Part shown: positions 54,539 through 63,444 of the stretch, piece after piece | Numbering within the stretch: the first letter of the stretch is position 1 | Layout of the letters: each line of letters begins with the position of its first letter | Source: Myxococcales bacterium | GTDB taxonomy: Bacteria; Myxococcota; Myxococcia; Myxococcales; Myxococcaceae | Length of the DNA stretch: 64,000 nt | Direction: 5' to 3' | Assembly (NCBI GenBank): GCA_030681895.1 | Contig: JAUXRI010000098.1 | Coordinates: 45,186 to 109,185, forward strand | Translations under genes and position numbers: made by a program | The notes under the pieces: model-generated | Database searches by the model: none | What the model saw: the letters and a program-made list of their open reading frames with translations, nothing else | What the model was told of the DNA's origin: nothing

Positions 54539-56344
54539 TCAGTGGCCGAGGCGGCGTTCGGCTTCTTCGAGGGCATGTTCTGCGTCGGACAACGAAGCGT
54601 CCAGTTCGGCGACTCGTTGCGCGACGACGTCCGCGAGTGCCTGCGCGACGATCGCCTTCTCGAGCGTCGTCAGCTGCGCCTCGCCGTAGCGCCGCAGCAG
54701 CTCGTTGAAGCGTCGGCGCACCTCGGCGATCCGCGGCTTGAATGGTGCCAGGGCATCTTCGGCGGGCTTCGTCTCGACCGGAGGTGGCGGTGTCGGCTTC
54801 TGCGGGCGTGCGATGGGTTGGCGTGGCGGCTCGGGCTCGGTCAGTTGTTTCACCAGAACGGGCGCGAGTGCGGCGGGCGGAGCTGGCCGCGTGACCTCGA
54901 GCGGCGCCGGTGGCGTCGGCTCCTCACGTCTCGGTGAGAGCAACACGATGAGCCCTGCCGTGACGAGGCCTGCAGGAATGACGGCGAGGAGCGCCCGGCT
55001 TCGTCGCTTCTCCGTCAGCCCCGCGTGCGCGAGCGCCTGGCCCGTCGTCGGGGCGGGTGGGGCTGGCGGCAGCTTCGCGACCTCGAGCAGCACCGACTCG
55101 ACCTGCCTCGCGCTCACGGGACGCTGCGATGGATCGAGCGAGAGCATCGACGCGACGAGCGAGGTCAGCGGCTGAGGAATCGGCTCGCCTGAGGCAGCGC
55201 GGAGCAGGCGTTGCGGCGTCGTCACCGCGCTCATCGGCGTTCGCGACAACAGCTCGTAGAGCGTCACGCCGAGCGCGTAGACGTCGGCCCGCGCATCGAC
55301 GGCGCGGCCCGCCGCCTGCTCGGGCGCCATGTAGAACGGAGTGCCCAGCACGAGCCCGGCCTGCGTCTGCGCGCCACCTGTCAGTCGCCGAGCGACACCG
55401 AAGTCGAGCACCTTCAGCCGCTCCTGGCCGTGCTCGCTGATGACGAACAGGTTCTCGGGCTTGATGTCGCGGTGCACGACGCCGAGCCGGTGTGCGGCCT
55501 CGAGCGCGTCGCACGCCATCGCGAGCAGCTTCGCGATTCGGGCGACCTGCAGCGGCCCCTGCTCGCGATCGAGCTCGGCGATGGTGCGGCCCTCGAGCAG
55601 CTCCATCACGAGGTAGACGCGCCCGGGCTCTTCCACGAAGTCGAGGATCTCGACGGTGTTCGGGTGCTTGAGATCGTTCACCACCTTCGCTTCCTGGAAG
55701 AAGCGCTGCACCACGTCGGGCATCGCGGCGAACTCTTCGCGCAAGACCTTGATCGCGACCTCCCGTCCCAGGCGAGCGTGCCGGCCGACGTAGACCTCTC
55801 CCATGCCGCCTTCACCGAGCCGCCGCACGAGCTCGTACGCGCCGAAGGTCTGCCCGACGAGCCCCGGCGACTTCATGGCCGGCGCCTTGTCCGACAGGCG
55901 CGTGTCGGGGACCTCGAGCCGCTCGACGCTCGCAGTGCCACCGCTCCCGAGCGACCGCAGCTGCCGCGCAAACGAGAACAGATCCATCGCGCCGGTGCCC
56001 ACCATCGCCGCGTGCACGGGCCTGACGATCTCGGGGCGAAGTCCGATGAAGTCACTGCTCGACGGCGACGGTGGTGGCGGAAGCCCCTTGAGCAGCTCGA
56101 AGGTGAGCGCCGCCAGCTGACGAACCTGCTCTCGGGCCGAGCCATCGAAGGGCACGGGCGTCACCCGCGGGTTCTGACCAGCGGGCAGCACGACCGAGGT
56201 GAGGGTGGCCGTCGACGGCGCGCCCGCGTCACCCAGCTTCACGAGCGTGTCGCAGATTGGCGGGACCAGGCGCAGCACCTCTTCGAGGCTGAGCGCTCCT
56301 TCTCGCTGGAGCCGCGCTGCCAGGGTCTCGTCGCCTTCGTTCAT
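54539..56344 (-). CDS. Ser/Thr protein kinase with N-terminal kinase-like remnant
   Basis: 601 residues. Residues ~15-130 look like a decayed kinase C-lobe (LSLEEVLRLVPPICDTLVKLGDAG ... QVRQLAALTFELLKGLPPPP ... PVHAAMVGTGAMDLFSFARQL) with no HRD or DFG. An intact Hanks kinase follows (GAYELVRRLGEGGMGEVYVG, VAIKVL, VVHRDIKPENLF, VLDFGVARR, PFYMAPEQAAG). A membrane helix (LLAVIPAGLVTAGLIVLL, about residue 450) precedes a Pro-rich and helical periplasmic tail (RVAELDASLSDAEHALEEAERRLGH). It diverges from an FHA-sigma-54 activator gene 90 bases away and is followed by a membrane-protein gene. Confidence 0.94.
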   Translation of the reverse strand: MNEGDETLAARLQREGALSLEEVLRLVPPICDTLVKLGDAGAPSTATLTSVVLPAGQNPRVTPVPFDGSAREQVRQLAALTFELLKGLPPPPSPSSSDFIGLRPEIVRPVHAAMVGTGAMDLFSFARQLRSLGSGGTASVERLEVPDTRLSDKAPAMKSPGLVGQTFGAYELVRRLGEGGMGEVYVGRHARLGREVAIKVLREEFAAMPDVVQRFFQEAKVVNDLKHPNTVEILDFVEEPGRVYLVMELLEGRTIAELDREQGPLQVARIAKLLAMACDALEAAHRLGVVHRDIKPENLFVISEHGQERLKVLDFGVARRLTGGAQTQAGLVLGTPFYMAPEQAAGRAVDARADVYALGVTLYELLSRTPMSAVTTPQRLLRAASGEPIPQPLTSLVASMLSLDPSQRPVSARQVESVLLEVAKLPPAPPAPTTGQALAHAGLTEKRRSRALLAVIPAGLVTAGLIVLLSPRREEPTPPAPLEVTRPAPPAALAPVLVKQLTEPEPPRQPIARPQKPTPPPPVETKPAEDALAPFKPRIAEVRRRFNELLRRYGEAQLTTLEKAIVAQALADVVAQRVAELDASLSDAEHALEEAERRLGH

Positions 56345-56434
56345 CGAGCCTCGAACCTAGCCCGACCTCCGTGTGCTCGCCCCTGCAACCTCGGTAGCAT
56401 TCCGTTTGCTCCGCCATCGCGGGAGGATGGTGCG

Positions 56435-57724
<1,290 letters not shown>

Positions 57725-57775
57725 GGCGACGCAAAGAAAGTGCATCGGCCGGCGTCTCCTGGTGTCCCTTCTCTC

Positions 57776-60298
57776 GTGCGCCCGACCTTCGCCATGGTGT
57801 TGCTGCTGCTGGGCGCCGCTTGCCCGACCCGGCCCGTCGAGCAGGTCGTCGAGGCACCGCTCGACGTCAGCCCGACGGCGATCGACTTCGGAGAGACCTT
57901 CGTCGGCGTGCCGGTGACGCGCACCGTGAGTCTCCGCAACCCGGGAAAGGTGGAGCGCTCCGTGTCGCTCCTGTTCGGCGCTCCCTTCACGGGGAGCCAG
58001 GCCACCCTGACGGTCGTCGGAGGAGACGAGGTTCAGCTCGAAGTCATGGCAACCCCCACGAGCTCCGGCGCCTTCACCTCGACGATGGACGTCGATGGCA
58101 CGTCGCTGTCGTTGCGGGTCGAAGGGCTCGAGATTCCCGAGTGTCGAGGCGCGGGCCCCTGCGAAACGGCGCAATTCGATCTCACCCAGGGGCGCTGCGT
58201 GATGGGCGTGAAGGCCGATGGCGTGGCGTGCAGCGCGCCGTGCGTGAGCGACGGTCTGTGCACGGCAGGGGTGTGTCGCGGGCAAGCGGCGACGTGTGAC
58301 GATCAGAACCAGTGCACGCTCGATGCCTGCAGCGAGGCAGCGGGGTGCGTTCACCAGCCCATCGCTTGCGCGCCTCCCGACGACCCCTGTCAGGCGGCGT
58401 ACTGCGACGCGACCGGTGGGTGCCAGAAGGCGCCGGTCGAAGATGGGGTGCGCTGCGGCGCCGAAGACTGCGCGAGGAACACCGCGCACGTCTGCATCTC
58501 TGGCGCATGTGTCACGCGGACTCGCCCCGGAGGAGAGCTCTGCTTCGAGACGCTGGTCGGCGTCGCCGCTGGGCCGGGCCGGGTCGACGGACGAGGTGAT
58601 GAAGCCCGCTTCTTCCGGGTTCGAAACGCGACGACTGACCGGTGGGGCAACACGTTCGTCTTCGGCGGCGGAGAGGTTCGACGGGTGACCCCCGGCGGCG
58701 TCGTCACGACGCTGGTCCGCTTCTCCGGTGGCAACATGCCCGTCGACGGCATCGGCCAGGGCGTCATCGCGATACCGGCGCTGCCCACCACCGATGCGTT
58801 CGGCAACGTGTTCGTCTTCGACGCCTACGGTCGCTGCGTGCGCAAGGTGACGCCGACGGGTGTGCTCTCGACGGTAGCCGGCACCTGCGACGGCTCTGGC
58901 TCCATTCCCGACGTGAAGGCGCTCGCCGCAATGGCTGATGGGCGGCTGCTGGTGGCGACGGGCTCGGGCATCGCGCGGTACCTCGCGGACGGTGGCGTGC
59001 AGCCCCTTCACGGCGGGAGCGGGCCGCTGGCCGAGTCGACGAGCGGCGAGCTGCTCTTCACTTCGACAGGCGATGCAGGTGAGACGCTCGTGGTGGGTCG
59101 CAGCGCTTCGGGCGCCACCCGCGTCGTGCGTGGCTGGCCATCGAGCGCTCCGGGCGCGACGTTGTACGGCGTCACCGGCATCTCACCGTCGGGCCGGGTT
59201 CTCGCGAGCTGGGACACGGACGCAGGGTGTGTTCTGGGGCTGAGCCCGACTGACGGTGGGCTCGAGCATCGAGGCGTGATCGCGCTGCCGTGCTGGTACA
59301 GCGCCGGCAACGTCACCACCTTCACCGGTTCGCCCGTCTTCTCGTCGTGGGTGGGCCGTGACGAGCAGGGGTACGCGTTCGAGCGCGGTGTGCTCCTCGA
59401 GCGGCTCGGGGCCACCGGGCTCGAGAGCCTCGCCGGTCGCTCGGAGCAGGCGGGTCGGGTCGACGGCCTCGCGCCCGACGCGCGGCTGAACGTGACCGCA
59501 GGCTTCGGCTTCAGCCGGAACGTCACCGATCCCCTCGTCGTCTGGCCCGACGGCACCATCGTCTTCGCCGACGGCAGAGGCGCGCACATCAGGGGCTGGC
59601 GTATGGATGGGGGGCTCTCGACGCTCGACGCCGGCGCCCTCAGCGTCACGACGCTTCAGCTGGCTGATGGCGGTGCCTGGGTGAAGTCTGCGAGCACGCG
59701 GCACTGGTTCGATGGCGTCGCGCTCAGCGAGCCGGTGGCGCTCCCGTCGTACGACAGCGAAGCCTTCTTCGATCCGCAGGGGACCTGGCTCTTCAGCCCA
59801 CAACTCCTCATTCGCCTCGGCGCTCAGCACGAGGCGCTGGGCGTCATTCGTGGCTGGCGCACGCTCACTGATGGGCCGCTGCCGAGCACCGACCTCGACG
59901 GCGGTTGGGTCGACACCGACATCGACGCGGGCACTGGAGACTTCGGCTTTCTCCACACGCCGGTGCCGCTCTCGAGCGATCGGGTCGCGGTGATCGATCA
60001 ACACGCGATACGGGTGCTGTCCCCGGGCGGAATTCAGACGCTCGCGGGCGGCGCCACCGCGGGCTTCGTCGACGGCCCTGCCGGCATCGCGCGCTTCAAT
60101 GGTCCGCTCGGGCTCACGAAGGCCCCGAACGGTGACCTCTACATCGCCGACACCGAGAACAATGCGATTCGCGTGCTGACCACCGCGGGCGTGGTGCGCA
60201 CGGTCGGCCGCCTCACCGATCGTCCAGCGGCCGTCGCGGTCGCGCCGAACGGAGACGTCTTCGTGCTCGTGCGCCACGCGTTGCTGCGCGGGCGGTGA
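57776..60298 (+). CDS. NHL-repeat lipoprotein with N-terminal Ig-like domain
   Basis: 840 residues from GTG 57776 (GTG 57740 would add 12). Lipoprotein signal ending LLLLGAAC. Residues ~20-120 form a Hydin/choice-of-anchor-like Ig domain (VSPTAIDFGETFVGVPVTRTVSLRNPG). Next is a Cys-rich segment of about 150 residues (CSAPCVSDGLCTAGVCRGQAATCDDQNQCTLDACSE). The C-terminal 560 residues are an NHL-type beta-propeller with repeats such as DAFGNVFVFDAYGRCVRKVTPTGVLSTVAG and APNGDLYIADTENNAIRVLTTAGVVRTVG. It is an outer-membrane surface protein of unknown ligand. Downstream of the activator by 51 bases, same strand. Confidence 0.85.
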   Translation: MRPTFAMVLLLLGAACPTRPVEQVVEAPLDVSPTAIDFGETFVGVPVTRTVSLRNPGKVERSVSLLFGAPFTGSQATLTVVGGDEVQLEVMATPTSSGAFTSTMDVDGTSLSLRVEGLEIPECRGAGPCETAQFDLTQGRCVMGVKADGVACSAPCVSDGLCTAGVCRGQAATCDDQNQCTLDACSEAAGCVHQPIACAPPDDPCQAAYCDATGGCQKAPVEDGVRCGAEDCARNTAHVCISGACVTRTRPGGELCFETLVGVAAGPGRVDGRGDEARFFRVRNATTDRWGNTFVFGGGEVRRVTPGGVVTTLVRFSGGNMPVDGIGQGVIAIPALPTTDAFGNVFVFDAYGRCVRKVTPTGVLSTVAGTCDGSGSIPDVKALAAMADGRLLVATGSGIARYLADGGVQPLHGGSGPLAESTSGELLFTSTGDAGETLVVGRSASGATRVVRGWPSSAPGATLYGVTGISPSGRVLASWDTDAGCVLGLSPTDGGLEHRGVIALPCWYSAGNVTTFTGSPVFSSWVGRDEQGYAFERGVLLERLGATGLESLAGRSEQAGRVDGLAPDARLNVTAGFGFSRNVTDPLVVWPDGTIVFADGRGAHIRGWRMDGGLSTLDAGALSVTTLQLADGGAWVKSASTRHWFDGVALSEPVALPSYDSEAFFDPQGTWLFSPQLLIRLGAQHEALGVIRGWRTLTDGPLPSTDLDGGWVDTDIDAGTGDFGFLHTPVPLSSDRVAVIDQHAIRVLSPGGIQTLAGGATAGFVDGPAGIARFNGPLGLTKAPNGDLYIADTENNAIRVLTTAGVVRTVGRLTDRPAAVAVAPNGDVFVLVRHALLRGR

Positions 60299-60301
60299 GA
60301 C

Positions 60302-60796
60302 TCATCGTTTCGGGTCGGGTTTGCCGTCGTGCGGCCCGAGCGGAAGCCGCGGCGCGTCGCTCCACCACGAATCCCCGAGGCTCGCGTTGCGCTCTGGGTG
60401 GAGCGGGTAGTGCACCTTGAAACGTCGTCGTGACGGCTCGCCCACCACCAGCATGCGCACGTCGCTGTCGGTGTTGTTGATGATGGTGTGCGCGATGCCG
60501 GTGCCGCTCGGCCAGCCCACGGCATCGCCGGGGCCGAGCCGGTGAAGGTGCCCGTCCTGCCAGAGGTCGGGTGTTCCTTCGATGACGTAGAGGAACTCCT
60601 CTTCGCTGTACTCGGCGTGGGGGTAGCTGGTGCGGCGGCCCGGTGGGAGCAGCTCGTGGCTCGCGGAGAAGCGGAATACGCCGAGCTCGGCTGACAGTCG
60701 CGCGGTGATGCCGAGCGGCTCGTCGCTCCCGGGGTAGGGCTCGGAGTCGGGGTTCTTCACGTCGCGCCAGTTGAGGATGTTCGACGGTCGGGTCAT
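60302..60796 (-). CDS. Cupin-domain protein
   Basis: 164 residues from ATG 60796, overlapping the NADAR stop (ATGA). A single cupin barrel: LPPGRRTSYPHAEYSEEEFLYVIEGTPDLWQDG forms motif 1 and LGPGDAVGWPSGTGIAHTIINNTDSDVRMLVVG forms motif 2. Metal-binding His and Glu are present but motif 1 has only one His, so binding may be incomplete. It may be a small-molecule dioxygenase, isomerase or sensor; the substrate is not deducible. Confidence 0.88.
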   Translation of the reverse strand: MTRPSNILNWRDVKNPDSEPYPGSDEPLGITARLSAELGVFRFSASHELLPPGRRTSYPHAEYSEEEFLYVIEGTPDLWQDGHLHRLGPGDAVGWPSGTGIAHTIINNTDSDVRMLVVGEPSRRRFKVHYPLHPERNASLGDSWWSDAPRLPLGPHDGKPDPKR

Positions 60797-61383
60797 TCGC
60801 CGACCATACGTCGCCACGGCCCACCGGAAATCGGCGCGCGCGTGCCTTCGAGCACCTCACGCGCGTGCACCAGCGCGAAGCCGAGCAGGTTCTGGCCCCG
60901 CCACTTCGCGGGCTCGTTCACGTGCGGGTTGGCGCGGCCCAGCCCGATGCCCCAGAGCCGATCGCGCGGGCTCGCCTCGACGAGGACTTCGCCGGCCGTC
61001 GACCGCAAGTGCGTCTCGAGCGCAGGGTGTTGCGAGAACTTCGCGTGGCTGCCGAACGCGACGAGCTCGAAGCGGTGTGCCGCCCAGCGCGTCTCGTCGA
61101 AGCCGCGTACCTGTCGACCGATCGCCTTCACCTTCGACGGGTCCGGCTCCGCGAGGATCTGCTCGAGGGCCTCGCGATCACCGAACAGGCGCGCCTTGCC
61201 CGCCATCATGAACTGCTCCGCGGTGACGAAGGGCACGTCGTCGACCACGAAGCGGCACGGCCACCACTGCGAGAAGCAGCTGTCTGAGAAGCGGCCGTCG
61301 GCGCGCGGCTGGTGCCCGTAGAAGGGACGGAAGGTGAACGTGCCGGACGACGCCCGGAGCGCTTCGAGATCGAGTGGGAGCAT
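60793..61383 (-). CDS. NADAR-family N-glycosidase (YbiA-like)
   Basis: 196 residues. The NADAR signature is clear: FYGHQPRADGRFSDSCFSQWWPCRFVVDDVPFVTAEQFMMAGKARLFGD, KVKAIGRQVRGFDETRWAAHRFE, and the C-terminal SPRDRLWGIGLG and WRGQNLLGFALVHAREVL. YbiA/NADAR enzymes cleave N-glycosidic bonds of reactive riboflavin intermediates and some reverse ADP-ribosylation of guanine. Coupled with a cupin gene by a four-base overlap. A 23-base palindrome starts 17 bases upstream of its ATG. Confidence 0.9.
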   Translation of the reverse strand: MLPLDLEALRASSGTFTFRPFYGHQPRADGRFSDSCFSQWWPCRFVVDDVPFVTAEQFMMAGKARLFGDREALEQILAEPDPSKVKAIGRQVRGFDETRWAAHRFELVAFGSHAKFSQHPALETHLRSTAGEVLVEASPRDRLWGIGLGRANPHVNEPAKWRGQNLLGFALVHAREVLEGTRAPISGGPWRRMVGE

Positions 61384-61399
61384 GCGGGCTGGACGGCCG

Positions 61400-61422
61400 A
61401 ATCAAGTCAGTCTGACTTGATT
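61400..61422. promoter_or_regulatory. 23-base perfect palindrome between the NADAR gene and the lamin-tail gene
   Basis: Arms AATCAAGTCAG (61400-61410) and CTGACTTGATT (61412-61422) around one centre base. It lies 16 bases upstream of the NADAR ATG and five bases downstream of the previous gene's stop. The AT-rich stem lacks a long T-tract, so an operator is at least as likely as a terminator; it could be both. Confidence 0.55.
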
Positions 61423-61427
61423 TCCAT

Positions 61428-62885
61428 TCAGCTGCGGCGGCGACGCGTCACGCGCAGCACGAGGAGGCCGGCGAGCACCTGCGCGAGCATCGCGTCGGCG
61501 CCGGTCGAGCAGCCGCAGGCCTTCTTGGTGGTGAGGTTGCCACCGCCGCCCATGCCGCCGTCGAGGCGAGCCGTGCCGCCGCCGGTGCTGGCAGTGCCGC
61601 CCGCCGACGACGTTCCACCGCCGACTGCCGAACCACCCGCAGAGCCTCCGCCCGCCGCGCCACCGCCCGCCGTGCCGCCTGCACGTCCGCCACCCGCGCT
61701 CCCGCCACCTGCGCTGCCGCCGCCCATGCCGGCGTCGGTGTCCCACGCGACGCTGAACTGGGTGGAGCCGACCACGAAGCACGCGCCGCTCGGCAGCGCT
61801 TCATCGGCTTGAAAGTCCCACGCCACGAAGCGCACGTTGGTGAGCGTTCCCTCGAAGCGGCCCGCGCCTTCGTCCTCCGTCGCGACCGTGACCGTGCCTG
61901 AGCCGCCCTGCGCGAAGTAGTCCTCCGTGCAGGTGCCGACGTCGTCGCAGCCGCCGCTCAGAATCGCGCAGAGCTCGCAGTTGCCGTACGTGTCGCCCGC
62001 CGCGAAGGCGCGGGTCGCCGGCAGCATCAGCGGAGGCGTCGCGCCGAAGTAGGCCTCGAACGAGAGAATCTGCATGCCACCGTCGGCCTGCTCGAAGACC
62101 TGCGTGTACAGCTCGGCGCCCGCAGTGGTGTTGCTGGGCTGGTACCCCGCAGCGGAGTCGACCGTCGGCCATGTCGAGATGAAGGTGCAGCCACCGTCGC
62201 CGGGGATGATCACCACGCCGCCGTCGTTCGGCATGTTCGCGCAGTTGATGGCCGCGGCGGTCGCGTTCTTCGGCGTCGGCGTGCCGACCGTGAAGTCGTT
62301 GCGGTTGTTGTCGGTCTCGAAGCAGCCGTTACCGCCGCGGCGCACCGATGACGACGCCGTCGTGTTGGGCGTGCTCATGCCCTCCGAGCAGTTGGTGTTC
62401 GCGCCGTAGCCCACGAGGTCGACGATGCTGGTCGAGTTCGGGCAGGCGCCGCTGAGGCCGGTGGTGCGATTGACGAGGGCGATCTTCCCGGCCGTTCCGC
62501 TCATGGCGATCATCCCCGTGTCGTCCGGCGTCGGGAGCGTCTGCCCTGCGGAGCCGGTCGTGCCCATGCGAACCAGGAAGTACCGGCCGGGCTGAATGGA
62601 GCCGCTCAGCGTCGCGACGCTCCAGCTGCCGCCGGTGTCGCTGGCGTACTGAATCGACCAGCCGTTCAGACTGACCGTCGCGCTGCCGCGGTTGAAGAGC
62701 TCCACGAAGTCGAACCGGTACGCGCCCGTGCTGCCGCCGCCGCCGCCGTACACCTCACTGATGACGACGTCGTTCGACAGCGCCTGCACCCGCGAGGCGT
62801 ACGGCGCCTTCTCATGCGGCACGCCACAGGAGACGAGCGCGGCGAGGACGGCGGGAAGGGCGAGCAGGCGGACGATGAGGCGCAT
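61428..62885 (-). CDS. Lamin-tail-domain lipoprotein with MYXO-CTERM-like anchor
   Basis: 485 residues from ATG 62885. Lipobox signal LPAVLAALVSC. A lamin-tail (LTD) domain follows (VVISEVYGGGGGSTGAYRFDFVELFNRGSATVSLNGWSIQY ... GTPTPKN), then a beta-rich region with several Cys. A Gly/Ser/Ala tandem low-complexity stretch (GGGSAGGG-type, about residues 390-440) leads to KACGCSTGADAM-LAQVLAGLLVL-RVTRRRRS, a Cys/helix/Arg tail like MYXO-CTERM signals. Lamin-tail proteins in myxobacteria are secreted or surface-displayed. Having both a lipobox and a MYXO-CTERM tail is unusual. Confidence 0.85.
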   Translation of the reverse strand: MRLIVRLLALPAVLAALVSCGVPHEKAPYASRVQALSNDVVISEVYGGGGGSTGAYRFDFVELFNRGSATVSLNGWSIQYASDTGGSWSVATLSGSIQPGRYFLVRMGTTGSAGQTLPTPDDTGMIAMSGTAGKIALVNRTTGLSGACPNSTSIVDLVGYGANTNCSEGMSTPNTTASSSVRRGGNGCFETDNNRNDFTVGTPTPKNATAAAINCANMPNDGGVVIIPGDGGCTFISTWPTVDSAAGYQPSNTTAGAELYTQVFEQADGGMQILSFEAYFGATPPLMLPATRAFAAGDTYGNCELCAILSGGCDDVGTCTEDYFAQGGSGTVTVATEDEGAGRFEGTLTNVRFVAWDFQADEALPSGACFVVGSTQFSVAWDTDAGMGGGSAGGGSAGGGRAGGTAGGGAAGGGSAGGSAVGGGTSSAGGTASTGGGTARLDGGMGGGGNLTTKKACGCSTGADAMLAQVLAGLLVLRVTRRRRS

Positions 62886-62915
62886 GTGCAGCGCCATAGC
62901 CCGGCCGGTCAAATC

Positions 62916-62927
62916 AGAACAACTCTG
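62916..62927 (-). repeat. 12-base element (copy 1) upstream of the lamin-tail gene
   Basis: On the minus strand it reads CAGAGTTGTTCT, about 30 bases before the lamin-tail ATG. The same 12 bases occur upstream of the next secreted-protein gene at 63369-63380. It may be a shared promoter or operator element. Confidence 0.4.
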
Positions 62928-62928
62928 C

Positions 62929-63312
62929 TCAGCGCGGGAGCAGCAGTCGCGTCGGCGGCCCGCCCGGAAGACCCGCGTCGGCTGGTGGCTGCGTCGCCAT
63001 CGGCGCTGGACTGGTGTCTCGTCGTACTTCGAGCGCTGTCGTGACGGCCGCAGGGACACACCGATCACCGAGCGCGCTCTGCTCGCACTGCTCGGTGGAC
63101 CGGCACTCACCTCGGCAGGGAATCGGATCGCACATTCCCGACTGCGGGTTGCACACGTTTCCCGGAGTGCACGGCGTGTAGCACTCGCCATTCGAGCGTC
63201 GCACTCCGGCGGCTGTCGCGGCGATGGCGGTGCCGATGACCGCGTCGGCTCCGGCTGCCGTACAGCCGAGGTCGAGCACGAGCAGGAGCAGGAGCAGCAG
63301 GCGGGGCGTCAT
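62929..63312 (-). CDS. Small Cys-rich lipoprotein
   Basis: 127 residues from ATG 63312 (GTG 63318 is an alternative). Signal MTPRLLLLLLLVLDLGC with lipobox. The mature part has a compact Cys cluster (GECYTPCTPGNVCNPQSGMCDPIPCRGECRSTEQCEQSALGDRCVP), probably disulfide-bonded, and a disordered Pro-rich tail. This looks like the small Cys-rich modules common in myxobacterial surface proteins. No function deducible. It may belong with the lamin-tail gene 43 bases downstream. Confidence 0.75.
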   Translation of the reverse strand: MTPRLLLLLLLVLDLGCTAAGADAVIGTAIAATAAGVRRSNGECYTPCTPGNVCNPQSGMCDPIPCRGECRSTEQCEQSALGDRCVPAAVTTALEVRRDTSPAPMATQPPADAGLPGGPPTRLLLPR

Positions 63313-63366
63313 GACCACCTCGGCATAGCTGCTTCATGAGCGCTCGCCCACCGCTCACGGCTGGAA

Positions 63367-63435
63367 CGAGAACAACTCTGACCACCAGGCTCGGCGCCGA
63401 CTGAGTCGGAAGCGAGGTGGGCAGAGTTGTTCTCG
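63367..63435. repeat. Inverted repeat with 14-base arms containing the shared 12-base element
   Basis: Left arm CGAGAACAACTCTG (63367-63380) and right arm CAGAGTTGTTCTCG (63422-63435) are perfect complements with 41 bases between. The left arm, read on the minus strand, is the same CAGAGTTGTTCT element seen before the lamin-tail gene. It lies between the TPR gene and the small lipoprotein gene (both leftward), so it could be an operator pair or a large terminator stem. Confidence 0.55.
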
Positions 63436-63444
63436 ACTTTCACG

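Noticed and set aside
61600..61740. Short tandem Gly/Ala/Ser codon repeats as possible CRISPR or satellite repeats
   Set aside because: They are in frame inside the lamin-tail protein gene and encode a GGGSAGGG-type linker.
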